From the NCBI GenBank assembly GCA_050955105.1, contig JBPBQZ010000063.1, positions 1-34,158 of the forward strand: a stretch of 34,158 nucleotides of DNA, given 5' to 3'. Source of the stretch: JBPBQZ01 sp050955105. Lineage in GTDB: Bacteria > Pseudomonadota > Gammaproteobacteria > Burkholderiales > Burkholderiaceae. Shown here in pieces: positions 1 to 6,919 of this stretch; the stretch's first letter is position 1; every line of letters starts with the position of its first letter. The notes below the pieces were generated by a model, which did not search any database, was not told the DNA's origin, and saw only the letters and a list, made by a program, of their open reading frames with translations. The position numbers and the translations under genes are program-made.

Positions 1-186
1 ACGATCCTTGACGGCGTTGATGCCCTAATCGCGATGCCCGGCTGCCAGAATGTGAAGGCGCTCACGAATCACCAGTACGGCTATCGCCTTCGTGTCGGCA
101 ACTATCGAGTCTTGTTTAACTGGAACGGCGCAGTGCAGGTCGTCGAAATCGAAGAGGTCAGGAAACGCGATGAACGAACCTACTAA
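1..186 (+). CDS. RelE/HigB-like toxin, C-terminal part
   Basis: The frame is open from base 1 to a TAA at 184-186, giving about 61 residues of a protein whose start lies outside the window. The C-terminal pattern YGYRLRVGNYRVLF followed by VEIEEVRKRDERTY is characteristic of RelE/ParE-superfamily toxins, which usually act as ribosome-dependent mRNA interferases. The antitoxin start overlaps the toxin end by 17 bp, so the pair is translationally coupled with toxin first (HigBA order). It reads opposite to the adjacent early phage operon, so it looks like independent cargo. Which RelE subfamily it belongs to cannot be settled from this fragment. Confidence 0.8.
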   Translation, partial: TILDGVDALIAMPGCQNVKALTNHQYGYRLRVGNYRVLFNWNGAVQVVEIEEVRKRDERTY

Positions 187-502
187 CATCCAAGTCATCA
201 ACGGGCCGGACGGTAAGCCGGCCTTTGTCGTTATGCCCTATGCCGATTACCTGGCAAGCGTTCCTGTGCGCAATGGCATGACGCCGCACGCTGTGGTCAG
301 CCGCGTGTTCCGTGATGAGGTTTCCCCAGTTCGGGCGTGGCGCGAGCATTTGGGCCTGACGCAGAAGGAAGTCGCGGAACGCCTTGGCGTATCCCAGCCG
401 ACGTTTGCCGCACAAGAAAGCGGCGAAATGCGTCTGCGCAAAGCGACTAAGGCCAACATCGCTGCGGCGCTGGGCATCACGCTAGAGCAACTCGACTTCT
501 GA
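170..502 (+). CDS. XRE-family antitoxin of the RelE-like pair
   Basis: 110-residue protein starting at ATG 170, inside the toxin gene. An in-frame ATG at 92 exists but would lie deep in the toxin. The N-terminal half (MNEPTNIQVINGPDGKPAFVVMPYADY region) resembles a toxin-binding segment. The C-terminal half is a clear helix-turn-helix (HLGLTQKEVAERLGVSQPTF, about residues 67-86). Antitoxins of this type neutralise the toxin and autorepress the operon. Position and overlap support the pairing. Confidence 0.85.
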   Translation: MNEPTNIQVINGPDGKPAFVVMPYADYLASVPVRNGMTPHAVVSRVFRDEVSPVRAWREHLGLTQKEVAERLGVSQPTFAAQESGEMRLRKATKANIAAALGITLEQLDF

Positions 503-504
503 TC

Positions 505-950
505 GCTCTTACGGCTGGCGACGAGTCCGCCTGTATGCGGTTCGCGGGATACAGAGTCCGCTACCGATCGCCATGCGTGAAAGCTGAGAGTGGCCGGCGC
601 TGATCCCCGGCTTTGGGACGGTCACAATCCCGGTCGTACCCGCGCTGTGCCTATTTCTAGGTCCATGACCGCGCATCAGCCTGCGCATTCACTCTCACGG
701 CTGGCGATAAGCGTCGATTTCAGGTCGACGGTCTACTCATGCTTATCGCCATGCGTGAGAGTGCTCGTCTTTCCGAGCCGTCAGCACTTGACCCCCTATT
801 GGGGCTGACTCGGAGGGGGCGACCCTGCGCGCCGAGTCCTGACCTTGGATAAAACTGACCCACTCTCACGACTGGCGACTGGGCCTAGCTAGGTGCGCCC
901 GCCGAAGCGCTGCGCTCTATGCGTGCTTCACAATCGCCATGCGTGAAAGT
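505..950. repeat. Array of three related long hairpins (non-coding)
   Basis: No convincing gene lies in 503-1060. Three imperfect inverted repeats share the same arms: hairpin 1 at 505-584, hairpin 2 at 690-763 and hairpin 3 at 861-950. The arms read (A/G)CTCT(C/T)ACG-RC-TGGCGA on the left and TCGCCA-TG-CGTGARAG on the right, with a conserved 2x2 internal mismatch. Hairpin 2 has 10 bp, the mismatch, then 11 bp, and an inner GTCGA/TCGAC stem (713-717/725-729). The loops differ between copies. Further hairpins lie between copies (GCGCA/TGCGC at about 672-687; CCGAG..TCAGC/GCTGACTCGG at 773-813). The array ends before a strong terminator. It could be a structured RNA, a processing or antitermination site, or a DNA element. 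No known family was recognised. Confidence 0.7.
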
Positions 951-1061
951 CCCGCGTATCGCAGCGGGCGAGCGGCATGCTATGGATGCGTCATCCGAGT
1001 TGTCGGCTCGGTAGTATCCAGCGACATCGTCGGCCATCTGAAGTGTCTATGCGCGTAAACG

Positions 1062-1095
1062 AAAAAAGCCACCGGATTAGGGTGGCTTTCTTTTT
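1062..1095 (+). terminator. Rho-independent terminator, probably bidirectional
   Basis: A perfect 9-bp stem AAAGCCACC (1065-1073) / GGTGGCTTT (1081-1089) with a 7-nt loop is followed by CTTTTT on the plus strand and preceded by AAAAAA. It can therefore end the rightward toxin-antitoxin/hairpin transcript and, in the other direction, transcripts from the leftward early operon. Confidence 0.85.
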
Positions 1096-1123
1096 AGGCG
1101 CACTGGCCCGGGACAAATATCGC

Positions 1124-1152
1124 ACAAGTGAAAAAAGTTTACAAGCACTTGT
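1124..1152. repeat. Short inverted repeat between terminator and early operon end
   Basis: ACAAGTG (1124-1130) pairs with CACTTGT (1146-1152) across an A-rich spacer and is followed by GAAATTTTTT. It may be a second weak terminator or a protein site. Nothing else is evident in 1096-1231. Confidence 0.3.
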
Positions 1153-1231
1153 TGAAATTTTTTGATGCACAGGAATCGCATCGCTGAGACTCCTGTTGCG
1201 AGCAGCCCGTCGGAAAGCCGGCTAAGCCCAC

Positions 1232-1693
1232 TTAGCACGGCTGCAGCATGGCTGCGGAGCACGCGGCGCTGTTGCGTGGCGCCATTTCCTGGCGAGCCGA
1301 ATCCTCTGAGCGGATCAACCTCTTGGCGCGAAGCATCGGCAGCAGCGCGCATTTAGCGGCCTGATAGTTTGCGTGCGCATCGCCGGCGCGGCCGTTGCTC
1401 CAAACTGCGACGCCGAGAGATTTGTTCCGCAGCGTCACTTGCAGCGCGGCCCGCTGGGTGACTGGCAACTCATCGACGCACAACTGAACCTGTTCGCCCT
1501 TCGAGGCTAGAATCCATGCCTCGCTCCGATCTGAATCGCCGTCCGAGTCCGGGTATTCGGCCTCATGTTCCCGGCAGGTTCCGTCAGCGGCGTCGTACCA
1601 GTGCGCCAATACCTCAGCGACCGACTGCCGCTCCTGCCACCGATACCATTCGAGCAAGAGATCTTCGACTTCCGCAGATTCGTTTGACGTCAT
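1232..1693 (-). CDS. Last gene of leftward early operon, possible late-gene regulator
   Basis: 153 residues from ATG 1693 (GTG 1696 is an alternative). Not firmly recognised. The N-terminus is acidic (LLLEWYRWQERQ, then a Glu/Asp-rich stretch), and the middle DELPVTQRAALQVTLRN..GVAVW resembles a sigma-region-4-like or Q-type helix-turn-helix. YQAAKCALLPMLRAKRLI follows. It is the last gene of the operon, after the nin-type genes, where lambdoid phages carry the Q antiterminator, so a late-transcription role is a reasonable inference from position. The last 25 or so residues look low in conservation and may be extension past the core. Confidence 0.45.
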   Translation of the reverse strand: MTSNESAEVEDLLLEWYRWQERQSVAEVLAHWYDAADGTCREHEAEYPDSDGDSDRSEAWILASKGEQVQLCVDELPVTQRAALQVTLRNKSLGVAVWSNGRAGDAHANYQAAKCALLPMLRAKRLIRSEDSARQEMAPRNSAACSAAMLQPC

Positions 1694-1705
1694 CACCCAC
1701 CCCGG

Positions 1706-1918
1706 TTATGAGACGAGGCGGTCATCCCGCCTCGCGTACAGATCGCATCGCTTCGTTACTGCTACCGACTTCGCGGCCGGATGGCGCCGCTTTCGACAAA
1801 AGACTTCTTCGTCCATGGGAGAGCGGCGAAGCTGCTGGCAGCCTGCGCACGTCGATGCGCGGCGTCGCTCTATCACGTCCGCCGGATCGCCGAACTCCCA
1901 TCGTTCAAGTGTCGCCAC
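1706..1918 (-). CDS. Small Cys-rich phage protein
   Basis: 70 residues from a GTG at 1918. It carries CAGC (residues about 24-27), a downstream Cys in VFCRKRR and another in KRCDLY, a spacing consistent with a single zinc-binding fold. It lies in the nin-like part of the leftward operon, directly upstream of the putative late regulator. No function recognised. The 102 bp before it contains no convincing gene. Confidence 0.55.
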   Translation of the reverse strand: MATLERWEFGDPADVIERRRASTCAGCQQLRRSPMDEEVFCRKRRHPAAKSVAVTKRCDLYARRDDRLVS

Positions 1919-2020
1919 TGCGCTTCGCCAGCCGTTGAATTAGGATCACTACGTGCTTCACGCGCGACTATGCGCCGAGCGTTTGCGGAATTCCAGCGAA
2001 ATATTGCGATATGCGATTGA

Positions 2021-2341
2021 TCACGGCGCATCCTTCGGAGCAAGGTACTTCTGCTGCTTTGATAGGGCCGACTCGCAACGCTTACACCGAGGGAAATTTC
2101 CGGGCAAATACAGCCGCCTCACATCCTCTTCGCGGCCGCATAGAGTCTTCGATACGCCATCCGCTGGGTCAAGATGCCAATGCACTTTGCCGAAGTTGAA
2201 AATCTCTTGCGCCCATTGCGGGAACCCGCGCCCATCTGTTGGGCCGCCACCGACAAAGCCGCATTTGATTGTTCCGTCTACCCAGAGTACGGGCTGTTGC
2301 TCGCCGGGAACTATCGGCGTCAATCGCTTTACACCCTTCAC
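2021..2341 (-). CDS. Hypothetical phage protein with C-terminal Cys pair
   Basis: 106 residues starting at GTG 2341, which overlaps the stop of the Ref-like gene in a GTGA junction typical of this operon. It has a Trp/Gly-rich middle and a C-terminal CKRCES motif with an upstream Cys (KTLCGREED), suggesting a zinc site. No family recognised. The tight overlap supports it being a real, coupled gene. Confidence 0.6.
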   Translation of the reverse strand: MKGVKRLTPIVPGEQQPVLWVDGTIKCGFVGGGPTDGRGFPQWAQEIFNFGKVHWHLDPADGVSKTLCGREEDVRRLYLPGNFPRCKRCESALSKQQKYLAPKDAP

Positions 2342-2733
2342 GAATTCTCCTCAATTACTCCAGTTTCTCGCTTCGTCTGCTCCAGCAACTCCGCCTCGGT
2401 ACCGTAAATCAGTTCCCACGTCTCCTGGCCATCGTGAATTGCTACGCCGTGACCGCCGAGCCGATGGTGCATGGCGCATAGGCCTATCACGTCCATGTGC
2501 CCCGCTCGCTGCCCGCCGCCGGCTAGGAAGCGCGGATGATGGATCTCTGCGGGGCTTTCACCGAGACCAAGATTCCGGCAGACAATGCAGCCGAGTCGCG
2601 CGACGCGTCCCATGTATGCACTCTCGGCCTTCGTGGCACGTTTGCGTCCTTTTCGCTTCATCGGTTTGCGCTTCATCGGCGTCGAACGGCTCAATCCCTC
2701 GCGCGGGCGCGCGATAGTGGGGGCACGGATCAT
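2338..2733 (-). CDS. Ref-like RecA-dependent HNH nuclease
   Basis: 131 residues from ATG 2733, overlapping the NinB stop (ATGA). After a basic N-terminus (KRKPMKRKGRKR) come CIVC (C49, C52), the HHPR motif (H65-H66), AGGGQRAGH and LCAMHHR (C86, H89, H90). This arrangement matches the Ref/RecA-dependent nuclease family (HNH fold with structural zinc) first known from phage P1. Known members cut DNA at RecA-made D-loops. With NinB next to it, it forms a recombination pair in the nin region. Confidence 0.75.
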   Translation of the reverse strand: MIRAPTIARPREGLSRSTPMKRKPMKRKGRKRATKAESAYMGRVARLGCIVCRNLGLGESPAEIHHPRFLAGGGQRAGHMDVIGLCAMHHRLGGHGVAIHDGQETWELIYGTEAELLEQTKRETGVIEENS

Positions 2734-3149
2734 GAATCGAACTCCACGCCAAGATTCATGGCGGCATGTGCTCGCACGCGATCGATGTATCCCGAGAACT
2801 CGCCGACTGTCATCTTCGTTGTCGACTTGCGGCGCACGATGATTTCGCCATCTGGCAGCGTCACGTCCTCGCACTCGCCATACATGCGCGCATAGTGCTC
2901 GTGCCACGTGTCGGCACTGAACTGCCTGCCGTCGACCCATGCCTGTTCGGCGATATATCGAAGCACGCCTCCCCAATAAAGTTTGTTTTGCTGAGCGTTA
3001 CGCTGCTTTTCTTCCGCAGTGACGATGATCCGCAACGGCTCGCCACGGTCCGCGAATGCCTTTGCATTGGCCTTGATGAAAGCAACCACCGCCGTCCACA
3101 CTGACGCGCGCGATAGGCGGAACTCTTTGTACAGGACGGCTTCGCTCAT
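2730..3149 (-). CDS. ninB: NinB-like recombination protein
   Basis: 139 residues from ATG 3149. The sequence NKLYWGGVLRYIAEQAWVDGRQF, then TWHEHYARMYGE, DGEIIVRRKSTTKM and VGEFSGYIDRVRAHA, is the classic NinB (Orf) signature. NinB binds single-stranded DNA and can replace RecFOR functions in loading recombinases. It overlaps both neighbours by 4 bp, so it is translationally coupled. Length is normal for the family (about 140). Confidence 0.9.
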   Translation of the reverse strand: MSEAVLYKEFRLSRASVWTAVVAFIKANAKAFADRGEPLRIIVTAEEKQRNAQQNKLYWGGVLRYIAEQAWVDGRQFSADTWHEHYARMYGECEDVTLPDGEIIVRRKSTTKMTVGEFSGYIDRVRAHAAMNLGVEFDS

Positions 3150-3688
3150 GCTGCCGCTCCAAAGAATGCGGTAGACAAGTCGTCCCGCCTCGCGGGGCGC
3201 GCCATGATCTGCTGTACTTCCCGGCGCTGCTTGCGCGCGATCCATCGCTCGGGATCGGCCTTCAATTTCTTGTAGCGCTGCGCCGAAGTCATTGGCGCCG
3301 GTCGCGGCGCGTCTTTCTCTTTACCAAGCGCCCAAATCGATCCAGGCGCGCCAGCGCGACACTCCCATCCGGCGACGTAGACATCCTTTCCGCGATGCTC
3401 GCGGAGGAGCTTTATCGTGTTGGTCATAGAAACGCCCGATTTCTGCGATAGCGCCTTTATCGAGAGCGCGCTACCGGCGAGGCTCACACGCAGGGAGTCC
3501 CAGCATGGCCGCGCGTGCGCGACGCCGGTTAGTTGGAGCTTTCCGTACAACGCATTTCCGCGCTTCGTGATGCCGGCGTAGCTGTGTCCAAGCGCGTCCA
3601 TGTGAAGGCGCAATTGATCTTTGCCGTGCCATACGATTTCCAAAAGCTTGTCCTGCTCCTCAGTCCAGGGTGTCCATGTCTTGGCCAT
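3146..3688 (-). CDS. Helix-turn-helix phage protein
   Basis: 180 residues from ATG 3688; upstream in-frame codons would overlap the preceding gene by 140 bp. The N-terminal WTPWTEEQDKLLEIVWHGKDQLR resembles a Myb/SANT-like or GcrA-like DNA-binding segment. The middle ALSIKALSQKSGVSMTNTIKLLREH is a second helix-turn-helix. The C-terminus is basic. It is probably a DNA-binding regulator. The exact family is not recognised. Confidence 0.6.
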   Translation of the reverse strand: MAKTWTPWTEEQDKLLEIVWHGKDQLRLHMDALGHSYAGITKRGNALYGKLQLTGVAHARPCWDSLRVSLAGSALSIKALSQKSGVSMTNTIKLLREHRGKDVYVAGWECRAGAPGSIWALGKEKDAPRPAPMTSAQRYKKLKADPERWIARKQRREVQQIMARPARRDDLSTAFFGAAA

Positions 3689-3690
3689 TT

Positions 3691-4059
3691 TCACGCGCCC
3701 TCGAATTGAAGGCGGCGGTCCTGCAGGCGAGAGAGTGCGGTCGCCTGCATTTGCGCCAGGATGAGATCGGCACCGAACGTCGCCCTGATTTTGATGTTGA
3801 CGACAATCGCGCCGCGAGGTGTCACCTCCCACTGCGCCGTCGATTTTGTTTCGTACGGCTTAACCGGGCGGGCGAGGCCCCGATCTTCGAGTTTCACTAA
3901 CGATGCGGAAACGCTACTACGCTCCCGCCTCAGGTTGGATGCCATCTGCTCGGGAGTTACCCAAGGGTGCTCCGCCATGTAAGCCAGCACCGCGTTTCGT
4001 GGCCGCTTGCCAACTCGGCGATCTCGCTTTGGCTTCTCGACTGCGTATCTCGGTCCCAT
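3691..4059 (-). CDS. Winged-helix DNA-binding protein
   Basis: 122 residues from ATG 4059. NAVLAYMAEHPWVTPEQMASNL.RERSSVSASLVKLEDRGL is a MarR-like winged-helix pattern with a basic N-terminal arm (KPKRDRRVGKRPR). It is followed 2 bp later by another DNA-binding gene, so two regulators lie side by side. Target unknown. Confidence 0.65.
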   Translation of the reverse strand: MGPRYAVEKPKRDRRVGKRPRNAVLAYMAEHPWVTPEQMASNLRRERSSVSASLVKLEDRGLARPVKPYETKSTAQWEVTPRGAIVVNIKIRATFGADLILAQMQATALSRLQDRRLQFEGA

Positions 4060-4090
4060 CAGCTACCCCCGCTTTTCTTATGGCCCAACA

Positions 4091-4521
4091 TCAGAATTCT
4101 TCTTCCTTCCAACCACCGCCCAACTTCGCCGGCAACTTCGTTACCTTCAGCATCCGGAACCAGGGCAGTATTTCCGCGACCAACTTGATCTTCATCTGGC
4201 CTTTGTCAGACGTGAAGCCGCCCTTGGTCTCGTGAATCGCGACGCGCCTATCGGCATGCATGACAAGAAAATCCACCTCATAAAACGTGTTGGCGGCAAG
4301 GCGGATATTCATCGGGTGGAATTTCCAATCGATAATCTCGCCAGCCGCCTTCATCGCGTCGAGCCGCTGTGCATAGGCCTCTTCCGTCCGTTCATCTTCC
4401 CTTTCGGGAGCCGGCCCAGTGCCTGCCAGCGCTTGACCGATGCGTCGGCACGGTCGCGCTTCGCTCTCGTCACATGCGCCTCGAACTGCTCTGCGGTCCA
4501 ACGCGGTGCGGCTGATGACAT
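4091..4521 (-). pseudogene. DUF1064 phage protein, interrupted by a -1 frameshift
   Basis: The natural start is ATG 4521, 1 bp after the stop of the upstream gene. It gives MSSAAPRWTAEQFEAHVTRA and on to QALGRLPKGKMN, but this frame stops at 4351-4353 after 56 residues. The rest of the family sequence continues in the -1 frame: TEEAYAQRLDAMKAAGEI, then DWKFHPMNIRLAANTFYEVDF, HETKGG and IKLVAEILPWF, ending at 4091. The switch must lie near 4385-4400. DUF1064 proteins are small nuclease-fold phage proteins of the replication region. I see no obvious slippery heptamer, so decay or a sequence error is likelier than programmed frameshifting. Confidence 0.75.
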
Positions 4522-4522
4522 G

Positions 4523-4714
4523 TCACACCCCCTTATCCGACTTCACGTAATTTGAAAGCTCGCGTTTTGCTATCTGCGCGGCTGGCTCGCCGAAACGATC
4601 ACGCACTGACTCAATCAAACGGCTGCCGGGCGCGAGTTTGCCGTTGCGGGCTGCGGCGACGGCAGCTTTGAAGCGCGTCAGGCAGTCGTCCCGATAGGCC
4701 GACGCATCGTTCAC
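4523..4714 (-). CDS. Small phage protein between P-like and DUF1064 genes
   Basis: 63 residues from ATG 4714, overlapping the P-like stop (ATGA). It is alpha-helical, with AAVAAARNGKLAPGSRLIESVRDRFG followed by KRELSNYVKSDKGV. No known family recognised. The coupling and clean spacing to the next start support expression. Confidence 0.6.
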   Translation of the reverse strand: MNDASAYRDDCLTRFKAAVAAARNGKLAPGSRLIESVRDRFGEPAAQIAKRELSNYVKSDKGV

Positions 4715-5460
4715 GGCCGGTCGCCTGCCACGTTGCGAATTGCCGTTCTAGCGATCTCCAGCTTGTGAAGTGGTACCTTTCCTCCTGCGGCGTGCGCGTC
4801 AACAATAAGGTGCGCCCATCGCACGTTGCCGACCCCAGCCGGCTTAATGATTTCCGATGCCCCGAGCTCGGCCAGTCGTTCGCGCGCAAACTCGCGTGTT
4901 GACTCGGACTTCCCGGGTGCCGCAATCGCTTCCACTCTAGGTGGCACCGGCAACACTTCACCTTGCGCTAGCACCGCCTTTAGCGCAGCTTCGAAGCGCG
5001 GCCGCAGCTGTGCGAATGACGAAGACACCATGTCCCATTCGCCGACCTTCATTGCCGCCCAGAAGATCGCCGGATCGGACCACATGTCCTTCCCAGTCTG
5101 GCGCGCGCGCATCTGCGCAATCGCCTCGTAAATGGCCGCGTCGACGTTGATTGGCGGCTGGCAGGCTTTGATGAACTCGGTCAGGGACGGTGGCCAGTCG
5201 TACATGCGACGACAGGCCTTCAGTCCGGCGCCCACCATGTTCGGAGTCAGGCCTTCCTCGACAAACGCTTCCGACCACGTCTCGCGCCAGTTCTCGATCG
5301 CGGTCGGGCCGCTGAAGGCCGCACGCCATCGATTCGGATAGGCGCCATCCAGCCGGTTGTACAGGTGGTCTATCCACGCAATTCCGACCTTCGGGTGACC
5401 GGACAGCCACGGGTTATGGCTGCATGTCGACGATGAGATTTCGTTCATTTTTTTCGCCAT
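4711..5460 (-). CDS. Phage replication protein P-like (helicase loader)
   Basis: 249 residues from ATG 5460 (ATG 5448 also possible). Residues about 30-105 contain WIDHLYNRLDGAYPNRW, NWRETWSEAF and MVGAGLKACRRMYDWPPSLTEFIKAC, the pattern of lambda P-type replication proteins, which deliver the host DnaB helicase to the initiator at the phage origin. The gene follows the O-like gene with a 47-bp overlap, the usual O-P order. Confidence 0.8.
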   Translation of the reverse strand: MAKKMNEISSSTCSHNPWLSGHPKVGIAWIDHLYNRLDGAYPNRWRAAFSGPTAIENWRETWSEAFVEEGLTPNMVGAGLKACRRMYDWPPSLTEFIKACQPPINVDAAIYEAIAQMRARQTGKDMWSDPAIFWAAMKVGEWDMVSSSFAQLRPRFEAALKAVLAQGEVLPVPPRVEAIAAPGKSESTREFARERLAELGASEIIKPAGVGNVRWAHLIVDAHAAGGKVPLHKLEIARTAIRNVAGDRP

Positions 5461-6196
5461 CAGGGCGTTTGCGATTCACGTACTCCACGGGGTCAAACTT
5501 CTTGCCGCCAGCCCCGCTCGGCGGCGCTTGAGCGTTTCCGCGATTCGCGAGCCACGCAAATTCGAAACCTCCCCACCCTCGCGTACAGCAGATTCGCAAA
5601 GCCTCGTTCATGCTGATTCCGGCCTTGCCTGCTTCGCTGAGCACTCCGCCAAAAGCGGTTTCTGTCGGCGCGAGCTTCTTTTCCTTCCGCAGGGACAACC
5701 AATCTCGGGCAATAGCCGGCTCTACACCCATTGATTCGAGATGCGCTTGCGCATCGAAGCGCGGAACGCGCTGTGCTTTTGTTGTTGGTTTTTCTTTTCT
5801 TATCTCTTCTTCTCTACTCTCTTCTAGAGCGTTAGCTTCTCGTTTCTGTAACGTTTCATTAGCGTTAGTATTGCTAAGTCTCTGTTTTTCACGGAATTTC
5901 TTGACGCGCCCTGCGCTAGAATCCCCTTTCTTCTGCCTGTCCTCCCACGCATTGATTACGATTTCTGATTCATCGTTGAGCGTTACGATTTCGCTCTTCA
6001 ACAATGCGTGTAACGTTACAGAAGCGTTACGTCTCAACGTCCAATCCAGATCGCTTTCGGTGGTGCGCGTATTGCCGTTGGCATCCGCTTTTGTCGCAAC
6101 CATCAATAGCTCCACCCAAGTCCTGAACTCAGCATCACTGAGCCTGCCGATCTTCGGGTCATCAAGCATCTCGCCGTATAGACGACACCAATCCAT
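5414..6196 (-). CDS. Phage replication initiator, O-like
   Basis: 260 residues from ATG 6196. The N-terminus MDWCRLYGEMLDDPKIGRLSDAEFRTWVELL with downstream winged-helix-like residues is typical of phage replisome organisers. A charged low-complexity linker follows (about residues 105-140). The C-terminal part (MNEALRICCTRGWGGFEFAWL) is common in these proteins. It should bind the origin and recruit the P-like loader. Repeats inside this gene (5828-6031) look like its own binding sites, as in lambda O. Confidence 0.75.
   Translation of the reverse strand: MDWCRLYGEMLDDPKIGRLSDAEFRTWVELLMVATKADANGNTRTTESDLDWTLRRNASVTLHALLKSEIVTLNDESEIVINAWEDRQKKGDSSAGRVKKFREKQRLSNTNANETLQKREANALEESREEEIRKEKPTTKAQRVPRFDAQAHLESMGVEPAIARDWLSLRKEKKLAPTETAFGGVLSEAGKAGISMNEALRICCTRGWGGFEFAWLANRGNAQAPPSGAGGKKFDPVEYVNRKRPDGEKNERNLIVDMQP
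5770..6031. other. Candidate replication origin: iterons plus pyrimidine-rich stretch
   Basis: Within the O-like gene the core CGTTA/TAACG recurs six times: AGCGTTAG at 5828-5835 and 5861-5868, GTAACGTT at 5848-5855, AGCGTTACG at 5979-5987, the palindrome GTAACGTTAC at 6010-6019 and AGCGTTACG at 6023-6031. Next to them, 5770-5828 is a T/C-rich, low-GC run. Iterons inside an O gene beside an easily melted tract is the lambda origin plan. The assignment is inference from pattern and position. Confidence 0.5.
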
Positions 6197-6249
6197 TACC
6201 TATTCCCCACTGGGCGTTTCGTGCGAAAGCCGACGATGACCTTATTCAT
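6196..6249 (-). CDS. Micro-ORF coupling HNH and O-like genes (17 aa)
   Basis: ATG 6249 overlaps the end of the HNH gene frame in an ATGA, and the TAA overlaps the O-like start (TAATG). The peptide is MNKVIVGFRTKRPVGNR. It bridges exactly the only gap in an otherwise overlapping operon. It could be a real small protein or merely a coupling device that carries ribosomes to the initiator gene. Confidence 0.4.
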   Translation of the reverse strand: MNKVIVGFRTKRPVGNR

Positions 6250-6581
6250 GCGCTAATCTCGAACAAATCAGCCAGCGCTTTACCAGCGCGCCGAGTCGCT
6301 GCGGCCGTCTGCGCGTGGTGCTTGGCGTCATAGACCAGATGGCAGCGCTGGCACCAGTGCCGCAGGTTCGACATGTCGCAATGCTCAGGAACGTGATCGA
6401 GATGTGCCGTGGTCAGCACGACCTTGCTGCCAGTCTCTGGATGCGGCTCACCATTGGCGACTCGGCAGTCGGGCCAGCGAGGCGAGCCCTCACAGCAGTT
6501 GCCGGAGCGCTCACGCACCGCGGCGACGATCTCTGACCAGTTGCGCGGATAGCGTGCGCGGTTCTCGGGTTTGATTGGCAT
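6246..6581 (-). CDS. HNH endonuclease
   Basis: 111 residues from ATG 6581. Cys pairs (C30, C39 and C77, C80) bracket the motif HLDHVPEHCDMSNLRHWCQRCH (H60, D62, H63, N72, H81), followed by HH at 88-89. This is a stand-alone HNH nuclease of the type common in phage early regions. It overlaps the upstream gene stop by 1 bp (TAATG). Whether it acts in packaging, homing or host-DNA degradation is not shown. It is far from where a terminase would be expected. Confidence 0.85.
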   Translation of the reverse strand: MPIKPENRARYPRNWSEIVAAVRERSGNCCEGSPRWPDCRVANGEPHPETGSKVVLTTAHLDHVPEHCDMSNLRHWCQRCHLVYDAKHHAQTAAATRRAGKALADLFEISA

Positions 6582-6919
6582 TACGCAGCCGCCTCCGGAT
6601 GGTGACGAACGATGTTCTTGAGAACGCTGACCGTATTGGTATTTTCGATCGTGAGTCCGGCCTCGGTCAGCAACCCGGCCATCAACTCACCGGCCTTCGT
6701 CAGACCGCCAAAGCCATCGGGCATGCCCTCCATGCGGTGATGCCAGAAGACAAAGCCGCGGCCCTCCAACGATCGGAGTGTCGCAATAGAGATCAGGAAG
6801 GCGTGGTCTCGGCTGTCGGCCTGACCGGCTGCGCACCGCAATAAGGCATTGCATTGCAGCTTCGATAGCTGAACGGCAAATGCAGTGCTGGTCGCGTATT
6901 CTTGGAAGGTCTTGTTCAT
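6581..6919 (-). CDS. Hypothetical phage protein
   Basis: 112 residues from ATG 6919, overlapping the methylase stop by 4 bp. It contains a possible winged-helix-like segment (SKLQCNALLRCAAG, ATLRSLEGRGFV, LTKAGELMAGLL). That pattern of two helices, a short linker and TKAG resembles a transcription-regulator fold, but no family is recognised with confidence. Confidence 0.6.
   Translation of the reverse strand: MNKTFQEYATSTAFAVQLSKLQCNALLRCAAGQADSRDHAFLISIATLRSLEGRGFVFWHHRMEGMPDGFGGLTKAGELMAGLLTEAGLTIENTNTVSVLKNIVRHHPEAAA

Noticed and set aside
505..950. Hairpin array as a CRISPR array or integron attC sites
   Set aside because: Repeats are long inverted repeats at unequal 171-185 bp steps, with no uniform spacers, no cas genes and no GTTRRRY attC core.
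505..950. Hairpins as phage tRNA genes
   Set aside because: The closing stems look acceptor-like, but no consistent T-arm, anticodon arm or CCA end can be drawn in the three copies.
1516..1938. Plus-strand frame of 140 codons opposite the putative late regulator
   Set aside because: Arg/Pro-rich shadow of minus-strand genes with no supporting ribosome site.
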